This document shows positions 7,038-14,431 of a stretch of DNA of 24,922 bases, piece by piece. Numbering within the stretch: the stretch's first letter is position 1; the number at the start of each line of letters is the position of its first letter. Below the pieces are notes generated by a model that searched no databases, was not told the origin of the DNA, and worked only from the letters and a program-made list of their open reading frames with translations. Origin of the DNA: JBDTOX01 sp039933015 (GTDB taxonomy: Bacteria > Pseudomonadota > Gammaproteobacteria > Burkholderiales > Methylophilaceae); the NCBI GenBank assembly GCA_039933015.1, contig JBDTOX010000092.1, positions 1-24,922 on the forward strand. The letters are read 5' to 3'. Position numbers and translations under genes: made by a program.

Positions 7038-8228
7038 TTAGCCCAGTCCTTCACCTTGCTGACAAAAGTGTACGCTGCGCCGATAGTGCTCTAAGGCGGC
7101 TGCACTTTCGCCACGGCTTTCCAGCATTTTGGCCAGGGCAAGATGGGCAGCAGCGCAGGGCTTTACGCTGATGCTGGCTTCCAGATAGCTTTGCGCTTTG
7201 CCCCATAGGCTAAGCCGCGTACATATATTGCCCAAGGCAAGCAGTAACTTGGCATCGGCTTCGTGGCGCATTAGCCAATGCTCGGCTTGTTGCAGCCGTT
7301 TCTGTGGATTATCGCTCACGCAATCACCTAGTAATCCGGCAAGATCGCTATCCCAGTTTTTGGTCAGGCTCTTTTCCAGGATTTCTGCGGCCTGAGTACC
7401 TGCACCGATCTGGATAAAACTTTGCGCGGCAGAATAGGCAAGACGGCTATTGAGCCGGTCTTCTTCCGGCATTTTTTCCCAGTAAGCAGTCAGGGCAGAT
7501 AAATCTTCGGCATAGCGCTTGAGTAGCTGCTGGTGTGCTTGCTGGCGTATTTCTTTTAATTGCCAGGATTCGATAGCGTCGCGCTTTTCCAATTGCCTCA
7601 GAATAACCAGCACCTGCTCCCAATTATTCAGGCGTAATTGTACTTTTAGTTCTAGATGTAATACTGGCGGGTGTTTGGGCTCTAATTTCTCCAACTGTTG
7701 CAGCACATGCAGTGCTTGGCTGTATTGTCTGTCGTCCACTAATAATTCTGCTTGCAGCAATAGCCGTGCGATTGAGGCTTCTGGTGCATGACGTTCTGCC
7801 TCTGCCAGATAATATTCACGCTGGCTTTTGTGTTGGAGCTTGTGTGAAGCGCGCGCGGCAATCAGCGCGCTCAAGCCGGCGTCTTCACCGAGTGCCAGTG
7901 CGCGCGCGGCTGTTTTTTGCGCAATAGCATAACGGCCTTCTACCATGGCGTGCATGCTTTCCAGCAAGGCTGCGCGTCCATCTTTACGGCGCTTGGCTTC
8001 CTTGTAGGCACGTACGCTGGCTGGCAGGCGGCGGGTGTAATTAATGAGTCGCAAGGCCAGATGCAGCAAGGCAAAGGCCACTATGATCAAGATGAGTAGC
8101 AGGTTAAGCGATAGCTCCAGCCGATAAGGCGGCCGCACAATCAGCACGTAGCCTTCATTATTGCCGGCCAGCAGGGATACGCCTATGGCCAGGGCCAGAA
8201 TCAGTAATAACCAGAATAGCCAGCGCAC
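7038..8228 (-). CDS. hemY: HemY, TPR-containing inner-membrane protein
   Basis: This is the proteobacterial HemY of the hemCDXY cluster, not the protoporphyrinogen oxidase that shares the symbol. The 396-residue product has two N-terminal transmembrane helices (about 3-22 and 40-62), a basic stretch after them, and a long alpha-helical region with TPR-like repeats (for example AIAQKTAARALALGEDAG, QALHVLQQLEKLEPKHP, KAQSYLEASISVKPCAAA). E. coli HemY has the same build and is thought to assist late tetrapyrrole steps at the membrane; the biochemistry is not settled. The start is GTG, sharing one base with the hemX stop (TAGTG), which suggests coupling. Confidence 0.9.
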   Translation of the reverse strand: MRWLFWLLLILALAIGVSLLAGNNEGYVLIVRPPYRLELSLNLLLILIIVAFALLHLALRLINYTRRLPASVRAYKEAKRRKDGRAALLESMHAMVEGRYAIAQKTAARALALGEDAGLSALIAARASHKLQHKSQREYYLAEAERHAPEASIARLLLQAELLVDDRQYSQALHVLQQLEKLEPKHPPVLHLELKVQLRLNNWEQVLVILRQLEKRDAIESWQLKEIRQQAHQQLLKRYAEDLSALTAYWEKMPEEDRLNSRLAYSAAQSFIQIGAGTQAAEILEKSLTKNWDSDLAGLLGDCVSDNPQKRLQQAEHWLMRHEADAKLLLALGNICTRLSLWGKAQSYLEASISVKPCAAAHLALAKMLESRGESAAALEHYRRSVHFCQQGEGLG

Positions 8229-9358
8229 TATTTGTTCTTTCCTTGGTTATTTTGTCCAGGGGTGTTCTGCACGGGGATATGATGATTAGCGCTGTTGGCC
8301 CGTTCCAAAGAGAGTTTGTATTTGCTGATGAGCCCAAGGCTCTCGCTGATGTCCGGCACCTGAATGACGATATTATTGGCGGAAAGCTGCTTGATCGTCG
8401 CCAAGGCGCTTTGCGTGGCGGCTTCACGGGTATCAAAATGGCCGGTCAGCCATTGCTCGGCGGCTTGCAGATCAGCGCGATAGGTCGCTTCATCGTGCTG
8501 TAAAAGTGCGATACGTGCGGTAAGCAGGCGCAGCTTGATATTTTCACGCAGGAAAAAGGTCTGCTCTGGCGCCAGCAATGGCGGTTCTGGACGATCTACA
8601 CGCTCCAGTCTTACCATGTGCTTGAGATCCTGCCAGACTTCCTGGGCCAATCTACGCCATGGGTTGGGGTCCCAGCCCGGCATGGGTGTGGCGACCGCCG
8701 CTGGATGGCGCTCGCTGACTAATGGCAGGCTGTCGATAACTTCAGCCAGGTTTTCCAGCTTCAGGCCCATGCCTACAATATCGATTTGCGGCAGGCTTTG
8801 TAGCTGCTGGATATTCTGCGCTATTACCTTGCGTAATTGGATTACCTGTGGGGTGTCCAGCTGCTGTAAGCGCGTATCAGCAGTTTGCAAGGCGAGCAGG
8901 GCTGGCTTGATGTTGCCGGCAAGTTGGAGTTGTTGATTGGCAATAATCATCAACTGCTCAACTTCAGCCATCACGCGCTCCTCGCGGACATTAGCCAATT
9001 CCAGATAAAGTGTTTGCAATGCCTCTTGCTGATCGCGGGATTCAGCTAGCTTCTGTTCCAGTAATTCTGTGCGTGCAGTGGCTTGAGTGCTGTACTCATT
9101 AGCCTGTTTTGACAGAGTCAGGCTTTGCTGATTATTAGTACTATATTGCTCCAGGCGCTGGGTGAGCGTTTGCTGAAGCTCAATGAAACGGTGATGCGTG
9201 CTAAACCATTGCCAAACTGCTATGCAAAGCGCGATAAGTGCCAGCAGCAACGCAGTTGTTGCAAAAAGTGAAGGGTTCCTTCGCGCGGTTGCTGCCGGTG
9301 CTAATTCCGTAGTTGGCAGCACCGCCGTGGATTCTGAAATGTTGTCTGGTTCAGTCAT
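8228..9358 (-). CDS. hemX: HemX membrane protein
   Basis: A 376-residue single-pass inner-membrane protein. After a polar N-terminus there is one transmembrane helix (LFATTALLLALIALCIAVWQ, residues 31-50), followed by a glutamine-rich coiled coil to about residue 110 and a helical periplasmic domain that includes the WDPNPWRRLAQEVW segment typical of HemX. It is often labelled uroporphyrinogen-III C-methyltransferase in databases, but no SAM-binding methylase motif is visible, so that activity should not be assigned. It overlaps hemD by 8 bp and hemY by 1 bp. Its role is inferred from its fixed position in the heme cluster. Confidence 0.9.
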   Translation of the reverse strand: MTEPDNISESTAVLPTTELAPAATARRNPSLFATTALLLALIALCIAVWQWFSTHHRFIELQQTLTQRLEQYSTNNQQSLTLSKQANEYSTQATARTELLEQKLAESRDQQEALQTLYLELANVREERVMAEVEQLMIIANQQLQLAGNIKPALLALQTADTRLQQLDTPQVIQLRKVIAQNIQQLQSLPQIDIVGMGLKLENLAEVIDSLPLVSERHPAAVATPMPGWDPNPWRRLAQEVWQDLKHMVRLERVDRPEPPLLAPEQTFFLRENIKLRLLTARIALLQHDEATYRADLQAAEQWLTGHFDTREAATQSALATIKQLSANNIVIQVPDISESLGLISKYKLSLERANSANHHIPVQNTPGQNNQGKNK

Positions 9359-10136
9359 ATTTTGTATGGGTTAGCGCCTTGATTAAGCATTGCAGCATGG
9401 CTTCGTCTCCAGGGGCGTCAGCAATGGCAGTTTTCAAGCCGAGTTGCTGGGGCAACTCAGCAATGCGGGCATGGTTTACGCACAAGGTCACAGCGCGTAG
9501 CCAGCCTGCATCACCATGGTCGGTAATATCCAGCAAATAGCGCATGGCCTCGCTGCTAGTGACGACGACAGCGTCTAGTTGTTCATTTTGCCACAGTGAA
9601 GATAAAACATCCGTATTGCTTTGCGGGTTAACGCGCCGATAGCATTCGGCAAAATCAACGTAAGCGCCGCGCGCTTTGAGGGTATCGGCCAGCACTTCGC
9701 GGCCACCGACGCCACGGAAAATCATGATGTGTTTATGCGTAACGGCCTGCATTTCAGGCAAATCCAGTAAGGATTCACTATCAAAACGCCCTTCTGGAAT
9801 CAGCGTGGCAGTCACGCCGAATTTTGTCAGTGCTGCCGCTGTGGAGGGGCCGATGGCCGCAAATCGTAGGTTTTCAGGAGGGGTGCCGAGTTTTTCCAGC
9901 AGGCGCGGCATGGCATTCTGTACCGCGTTCGAGCTGATGAAAATGGCCCAATCATAGCTTTCAAGTCGCGTCAGTTTTTGTTCAAACACGCTGTAATCCG
10001 TCAGCGGGGCAATGGCAATCAAAGGAAACAGTATGAGCTTGCCGCCTTGCCCCGCTATCAATTCGCTCAGCCTGGTAGCTTGGCCGACAGGGCGCGTGAT
10101 GGCGATGCTGTAGCCGGTTAATGCAGCTTCAGGCAT
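9351..10136 (-). CDS. hemD: Uroporphyrinogen-III synthase
   Basis: HemD cyclises hydroxymethylbilane and inverts ring D to make uroporphyrinogen III, the branch point to heme, siroheme and cobalamin. The 261-residue protein has normal length and the diffuse family pattern: GYSIAITRPVGQATRLSELI at the start, the FPLIAIAPL strand near 37-45, DWAIFISSNAVQNAM near 81-95 and FAAIGPSTAAALTKFG near 112-127, then DAVVVTSSEAMRYLL in the second domain. Sequence conservation in this family is low, so position between hemC and hemX is strong supporting evidence. Its ATG overlaps the hemC stop by 8 bp. Confidence 0.94.
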   Translation of the reverse strand: MPEAALTGYSIAITRPVGQATRLSELIAGQGGKLILFPLIAIAPLTDYSVFEQKLTRLESYDWAIFISSNAVQNAMPRLLEKLGTPPENLRFAAIGPSTAAALTKFGVTATLIPEGRFDSESLLDLPEMQAVTHKHIMIFRGVGGREVLADTLKARGAYVDFAECYRRVNPQSNTDVLSSLWQNEQLDAVVVTSSEAMRYLLDITDHGDAGWLRAVTLCVNHARIAELPQQLGLKTAIADAPGDEAMLQCLIKALTHTKYD

Positions 10137-11085
10137 GGCCCGCAGGATTTTGATTGTCGGCTAACGCAGCCAGAATGCGGTCGGCGCCCCGCGCTATAAG
10201 TTTTTGTGCCAACGCCTGTCCCAGCGCTTCCGGCTCGCTGGCAGCGCCACGGACTTGTTCGCGCAATAGTTCGCGGCCATCAATGCTGGCAACAAAACCC
10301 GTCATGTGGAGTTCAGTGCCATGACGTTCGGCATAGGCCCCCAGCGGTACCTGGCAACTGCCTGCCAATGCACGGCTCATACCGCGCTCGGCTTCTACGC
10401 AAGAGGCGGTGTCGTCATGATTCAAGGGCGCCAGGATAGGCAATAAGTCTTTGCGCGCAGCGTTAATCTCGATACCCAGTGCACCCTGACCTACGGCGGG
10501 AATACTTTGTTCGGTGGCAATCAATTGGGTAATGCGCGACTCCAGCCCCAGGCGCTTGAGTCCGGCCGCGGCCAGGATAATGGCTGCATATTGGCCCTCA
10601 TCCAGCTTGCGTAGCCGTGTTTGCAGGTTACCGCGCAACGATTCTATTTTCAGATGCGGCAGGCGCGCTTGTAATTGGCTCTGGCGCCTCAAGCTGGAGG
10701 TGCCGACGACACTGCCATGCGGCAAATCTTCAAGGCTGGCATGGTTGTTGGAGACGAAAGCATCGCGCGGGTCTTCACGTTCACCTATCGCCGCCAGTAC
10801 GAAGCCATCCGGCAAATGCATGGGGACATCTTTCATCGAATGCACGGCAAGGTCGGCGCGGCCATCAGCCAGAGCTTGTTCCAGTTCTTTCACAAACAAA
10901 CCCTTGCCGCCTATGCGTGCCAGCGGAGAATCCAGAATCTGGTCGCCGGTCGTCGTCATGCCAAGAATCTCTATCGTCATGGCCGGGTATAACGTTTGTA
11001 GCATGCTCTGGATATGCTGCGCCTGCCACATGGCAAGCGCACTTTCGCGTGAGGCTATGACTAGTTTATTGGATAAGGTATGCAT
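10129..11085 (-). CDS. hemC: Hydroxymethylbilane synthase (porphobilinogen deaminase)
   Basis: HemC polymerises four porphobilinogens into hydroxymethylbilane. The 318-residue protein matches the family throughout: VIASRESALAMWQAQHI, TTTGDQILDSPLARIGGKGLF at 44-64, VHSMKDVP with catalytic D86, GTSSLRRQSQL at 128-138, and RALAGSCQVPLGAYAE, in which C244 holds the dipyrromethane cofactor. It is the first heme gene after algR, 76 bp downstream, and a possible extended -10 promoter lies in that gap. The ribosome site before the ATG is weak. Confidence 0.97.
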   Translation of the reverse strand: MHTLSNKLVIASRESALAMWQAQHIQSMLQTLYPAMTIEILGMTTTGDQILDSPLARIGGKGLFVKELEQALADGRADLAVHSMKDVPMHLPDGFVLAAIGEREDPRDAFVSNNHASLEDLPHGSVVGTSSLRRQSQLQARLPHLKIESLRGNLQTRLRKLDEGQYAAIILAAAGLKRLGLESRITQLIATEQSIPAVGQGALGIEINAARKDLLPILAPLNHDDTASCVEAERGMSRALAGSCQVPLGAYAERHGTELHMTGFVASIDGRELLREQVRGAASEPEALGQALAQKLIARGADRILAALADNQNPAGHA

Positions 11086-11137
11086 GCGCGGGCTAGGTTA
11101 GGTGGTGAAGGAAAAAGTCAGGATAAACAATGGCGTA

Positions 11138-11146
11138 ATTTTAACA
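11138..11146 (-). promoter_or_regulatory. Possible extended -10 promoter for hemC
   Basis: On the minus strand the sequence TGTTAAAAT gives an extended -10 (TGn plus TAAAAT, five of six matches to TATAAT), about 53 bp before the hemC ATG. No good -35 is present, which extended -10 promoters tolerate. It would let the heme genes be expressed apart from algZR. Confidence 0.4.
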
Positions 11147-11161
11147 CAGACGGCCGGCCCG

Positions 11162-11908
11162 CTAGCCACCAAGACCCCGCAATACATGTTGTTGACGGCG
11201 GCTGACGGCAATGATCTCCTGAACATCCTTGAGTAAAGCCACCCAGTGACTTTCGCCGTCCGCCCCTTGGCGTTTTTCATAGCCCAGTATGCTGGCTTGC
11301 GCCACCAGGCAATTGCGATGCAGGCGCAAAAAGCGTTCGCCGAATTCCAGTTCGATGTTGGTGAGCGAATCTTCAATCAGATATTCACGCTCTTTGGTGC
11401 GCACGGTCGTGTATTTGAGCTCAGCCCGCAGATAAATGACCTCCGCCACCGGCACCAGCAAAATCCGGCCACGCTCGGCGACGCTGAAATAGGTGCGCTG
11501 CGCCTGTAACGGTTTAAGCGCGCTAAGCTGCGACGGCAGCAAAGCACGCGCCTTGTTGATTGCGTTTTGCAGCCGTTCCAGACGGATAGGCTTGAGCAGG
11601 TAGTCCACGGCGTTCATATCAAAAGCCCGTATGGCATACGCGTCGAACGCCGTAGCGAAGATGATAGCGGGCGGCAGGTTCAGTTTCTGCATATGTCCGG
11701 CAGTTTCTATACCATCCATTTGCGGCATGCGGATATCCAGCAGAAGTACGTCAGGTTTAAACTCTGCAGCGAGTTCGAGTGCCTGTTTGCCGTTTTTGGC
11801 CTCACCGACTACGGTGGTGCGGGGAATATCGGTCAGCAGTTCACGCAAACGTTTACGTGCCGGTGTTTCGTCATCAGCAATCAGGATTTTTAGCTGTGCC
11901 GTGTTCAT
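11162..11908 (-). CDS. algR: AlgR-type LytTR response regulator
   Basis: A DNA-binding response regulator. I start it at the ATG at 11908 (248 residues, beginning MNTAQLKILIADDETPARKR); a longer frame reaches 12007 but would run far into algZ and has no domain content. The receiver domain spans about 1-118 with acidic pair D12/D13, phospho-acceptor D58 (LLLDIRMPQMDG) and K106 (DYLLKPI). The LytTR DNA-binding domain follows from about 137, with EVIYLRAELKYTTVRT and ERFLRLHRNCLVA. It lies 10 bp after algZ, its likely kinase partner. In Pseudomonas AlgR controls alginate and twitching; here the regulon is unknown. Confidence 0.93.
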   Translation of the reverse strand: MNTAQLKILIADDETPARKRLRELLTDIPRTTVVGEAKNGKQALELAAEFKPDVLLLDIRMPQMDGIETAGHMQKLNLPPAIIFATAFDAYAIRAFDMNAVDYLLKPIRLERLQNAINKARALLPSQLSALKPLQAQRTYFSVAERGRILLVPVAEVIYLRAELKYTTVRTKEREYLIEDSLTNIELEFGERFLRLHRNCLVAQASILGYEKRQGADGESHWVALLKDVQEIIAVSRRQQHVLRGLGG

Positions 11909-11918
11909 GTCGGGTAGC

Positions 11919-12965
11919 TCATGCGGATGGATGGCGGCGATAAGGGAGCACAATATGGACTTCATAGCGGTCGTCAACAATTTTGCTGGTGAGCGCTGCT
12001 TCAGCATCGAAATGCAGGGCTAGCCGTTCACGGATATTGGCGAGCGCCATTTTATTACCGTTGTGACGGCCATTTTGCTTGTGGTAAGGGTTGCTCAGCA
12101 CCACATGTACCTGGTCGTGGCGCGTATAAATATTGATCGTGATGTTGCCATTCTCCGGCATGGGTTCTATGCCGTGATAAACGGCATTTTCCAGTAAAGG
12201 CTGCAAAACCAGTGGCGGTATCATTGCATCCGGCGGCATGTTGTCGATTTGCCAGGTGATAGTCAGGCGCTCATCCAGTCTTAACTTTTCCAGCGCGAGG
12301 TATTGCCGGCTTAGCGCCAGTTCCTGTGCGAGCGGTACCAGGTCGCGGTTATCGGCCATCAGCACGCGGAACAGATCTGCCATATCCTCAAGTGCGGTTT
12401 CGGCGTGTTTGGGGTCGCTGCGTACCAATGAGAGTACGGCATTGATGCTGTTAAATAAAAAATGCGGTCTTATACGGGCTTGCAGTGCCTGCAGCCTGGC
12501 CTCGGCGATGGCGGGGGTGAGCGCGCGCTGGCGCAAATCAAAGTAGTAAAGCACAATCACCGTGGCAATCAGCGTCAGAAGACATGCACGTAGCAAAGAG
12601 GGCATGGAATCCGGGCCGAATAGCAGGATGGCCAGATAATGTGCCGCGCTTGTTAAAACAAGTTCGGCGCCGAGAATGGTGGTGGCCCCCCAATGATAAG
12701 GCAGTTTGTTTAAGATGGGGTAAGCTGCATAAAGCAGTAATATACTCAGCAGCAGAATGGGTTGTATAAATGCTGAGAGTTCCGCCAGCCCGTTCATGGC
12801 TTGTGTCAGGCTGGAAGTTTGCAGGAGTGCTGCGGCCCAGGCCATCAGGTTGACCAGGATCAACAGGCGCAGGCAAATGCCGGGATTGCGGAAATCCGGG
12901 AGTCGCCCGGACAGGCGCTCCGCGGGGCGCATGGAAATGTTGGAGTTTTGCTTTATACTTAACAT
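11919..12965 (-). CDS. algZ: AlgZ/FimS-type sensor histidine kinase
   Basis: A membrane sensor of the LytS/YehU-like histidine kinase family. The 348-residue protein has four hydrophobic segments within about residues 30-145 and no large periplasmic domain. The kinase core follows: LQARIRPHFLFNSINAVLSL with the phospho-accepting H168, and the N-box LVLQPLLENAVYHGIEP near 252-268, then the short glycine-containing GNKMALANIRERL near 308. The signal it senses is unknown. Gene order with algR and hemCD downstream and argH divergent matches Pseudomonas. The predicted promoter places the transcript start almost at the ATG, so translation may be nearly leaderless. Confidence 0.92.
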   Translation of the reverse strand: MLSIKQNSNISMRPAERLSGRLPDFRNPGICLRLLILVNLMAWAAALLQTSSLTQAMNGLAELSAFIQPILLLSILLLYAAYPILNKLPYHWGATTILGAELVLTSAAHYLAILLFGPDSMPSLLRACLLTLIATVIVLYYFDLRQRALTPAIAEARLQALQARIRPHFLFNSINAVLSLVRSDPKHAETALEDMADLFRVLMADNRDLVPLAQELALSRQYLALEKLRLDERLTITWQIDNMPPDAMIPPLVLQPLLENAVYHGIEPMPENGNITINIYTRHDQVHVVLSNPYHKQNGRHNGNKMALANIRERLALHFDAEAALTSKIVDDRYEVHIVLPYRRHPSA

Positions 12966-12973
12966 GTAAGCGT

Positions 12974-13002
12974 ATTATTCTTAACCATTTTTCATCATAC
13001 AA
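12974..13002 (-). promoter_or_regulatory. Candidate algZ promoter
   Basis: On the minus strand TTGTAT (13002-12997) and AATAAT (12979-12974) are separated by 17 bp. The -10 matches five of six consensus bases, the -35 three of six. The start of transcription would fall one to three bases before the algZ ATG at 12965. Confidence 0.45.
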
Positions 13003-13008
13003 GATAAT
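12981..13008 (+). promoter_or_regulatory. Candidate argH promoter
   Basis: TTAACC (12981-12986) and GATAAT (13003-13008) are separated by 16 bp; they match four and five of six consensus bases. The predicted transcript start is about 9 bp before the argH TTG. The site overlaps the algZ promoter almost completely on the opposite strand. Confidence 0.45.
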
Positions 13009-13010
13009 TC

Positions 13011-13040
13011 GAAGCCAGAAAAATTGAAGTCAGAAAAATT
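13011..13040 (+). repeat. 15-bp tandem duplication across the argH start
   Basis: GAAGCCAGAAAAATT (13011-13025) is followed immediately by GAAGTCAGAAAAATT (13026-13040), one difference in 15. The unit keeps the argH frame (reading KPEKL then KSEKL), and the TTG start codon straddles the junction. It looks like a recent duplication. Confidence 0.8.
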
Positions 13041-14430
13041 AAACCAAGAGCAAGCTAAAACCTGGTCAGGACGCTTTAATGAGCCGGTTGCTGAGCTCGT
13101 CAAGCGCTATACCGCTTCCGTAGGATTTGACCAGCGTCTGGCTGAATTCGACATACAAGGCTCTCTGGCGCATGCGCGCATGCTCGGTGCCCAGGGTATT
13201 ATCAGTGTGGCGGATGTTCAAGCAATCGAACTAGGCTTGGACGAGATTCTGCAAGAAATACGCAGCGGTACATTTGAGTGGCTGCTCGATCTGGAAGATG
13301 TACATCTGAATATCGAAAAGCGCCTCACCGACAAGATTGGTGATGCAGGTAAGCGCTTGCATACCGGGCGTTCTCGTAATGACCAGGTCGCAACCGATAT
13401 ACGCTTATGGCTGCGTGCCGTCACCGATGATGTCATTGTGGGTATACGCAAGCTTCAGCTATCGATTGTTGATTTGGCGGAAGCGCATGCCGATACTGCC
13501 ATGCCCGGCTTTACCCACTTGCAAGTGGCACAGCCAGTAACGTTTGGCCATCATTTGCTGGCTTATTTCGAAATGCTGCAACGCGACGCCGGGCGTTTTG
13601 CTGATGCACGCAAGCGCATTAATCGTTTGCCACTGGGCGCGGCTGCGCTGGCCGGCACCAGCTATCCGATAGATCGTGAGCGTGTGGCTAAGGAGCTGGG
13701 CTTTGACGGCGTCTGCGAAAACTCGCTGGATGCCGTGTCGGATCGTGATTTTGCCATTGAATTCACGGCCGCTGCCGCGCTGGTGATGACGCATCTTTCG
13801 CGTTTTTCCGAAGAGTTGATTCTGTGGTCCAGCCCGCGTTTTGGTTTTATTGATATTGCCGACCGCTTTTGCACGGGCTCTTCCATCATGCCGCAGAAAA
13901 AGAACCCGGATGTGCCCGAGCTGGTGCGTGGCAAGACCGGCCGTGTCAACGGACATCTTGTTGCATTATTAACCCTGATGAAAGGTCAGCCGCTGGCCTA
14001 CAACAAGGATAACCAGGAGGACAAGGAACCCTTGTTCGATACGGCGGATACGCTGCTGGTGACGCTGGAAATCTATGCCGATATGCTGCGCGGCATCAAG
14101 ATAGATAAAGCCGCCATGCGGCTTGCTGCGGCTGAAGGTTTTGCCACGGCCACGGACCTTGCCGATTACTTGGTCAAGAAAGGCACGCCATTCCGCGATG
14201 CGCACGAAGTAGTTGCGTTGGCGGTACGCCATGCCGTGGGTAAGGGGTGCGATCTGGCGGATTTGTCATTGCAGGAGTTGCAGCAGTTTAGCCAGCATAT
14301 AGACGATGATATCTATGCCGTACTGACGCTGGAAGGCTCGCTGGCCAGCCGTAATCACCGAGGCGGCACTGCACCTAACCAAGTGAAGCTTGCCATTAGC
14401 CGTGCACGCCAGGCGCTAGGGACTTTCTGA
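13024..14430 (+). CDS. argH: Argininosuccinate lyase
   Basis: ArgH splits argininosuccinate into arginine and fumarate, the last step of arginine synthesis. The 468-residue protein carries the family signature GSSIMPQKKNPD at 285-296, including the catalytic serine loop, plus TWSGRF near the start, HTGRSRNDQVATD at 113-125 and GFTHLQVAQPVTFGHH at 162-177. The start is TTG at 13024: the frame upstream has a stop at 12982 and no ATG or GTG in between, and the conserved TWSGRF is only 12 codons in. No good ribosome site is visible before it. It is divergent from algZ and ends one base before the FimV-like gene. Confidence 0.96.
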   Translation: MKSEKLNQEQAKTWSGRFNEPVAELVKRYTASVGFDQRLAEFDIQGSLAHARMLGAQGIISVADVQAIELGLDEILQEIRSGTFEWLLDLEDVHLNIEKRLTDKIGDAGKRLHTGRSRNDQVATDIRLWLRAVTDDVIVGIRKLQLSIVDLAEAHADTAMPGFTHLQVAQPVTFGHHLLAYFEMLQRDAGRFADARKRINRLPLGAAALAGTSYPIDRERVAKELGFDGVCENSLDAVSDRDFAIEFTAAAALVMTHLSRFSEELILWSSPRFGFIDIADRFCTGSSIMPQKKNPDVPELVRGKTGRVNGHLVALLTLMKGQPLAYNKDNQEDKEPLFDTADTLLVTLEIYADMLRGIKIDKAAMRLAAAEGFATATDLADYLVKKGTPFRDAHEVVALAVRHAVGKGCDLADLSLQELQQFSQHIDDDIYAVLTLEGSLASRNHRGGTAPNQVKLAISRARQALGTF

Positions 14431-14431
14431 G

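Noticed and set aside
8228..9358. Uroporphyrinogen-III C-methyltransferase activity for HemX
   Set aside because: The protein has a single membrane helix and a glutamine-rich coiled coil, with no SAM-binding methylase motif. The label is a common carry-over from old annotation.
10514..11101. Long plus-strand frames opposite hemC and other heme genes
   Set aside because: They are antisense to well-supported genes, rich in Arg, Ser and Cys, and show no domain pattern.
11909..12007. Longer N-terminus for the AlgR-type regulator
   Set aside because: The frame is open to 12007, but this adds 33 residues without receiver-domain character and would overlap algZ by 89 bp. The receiver domain starts right after the ATG at 11908.
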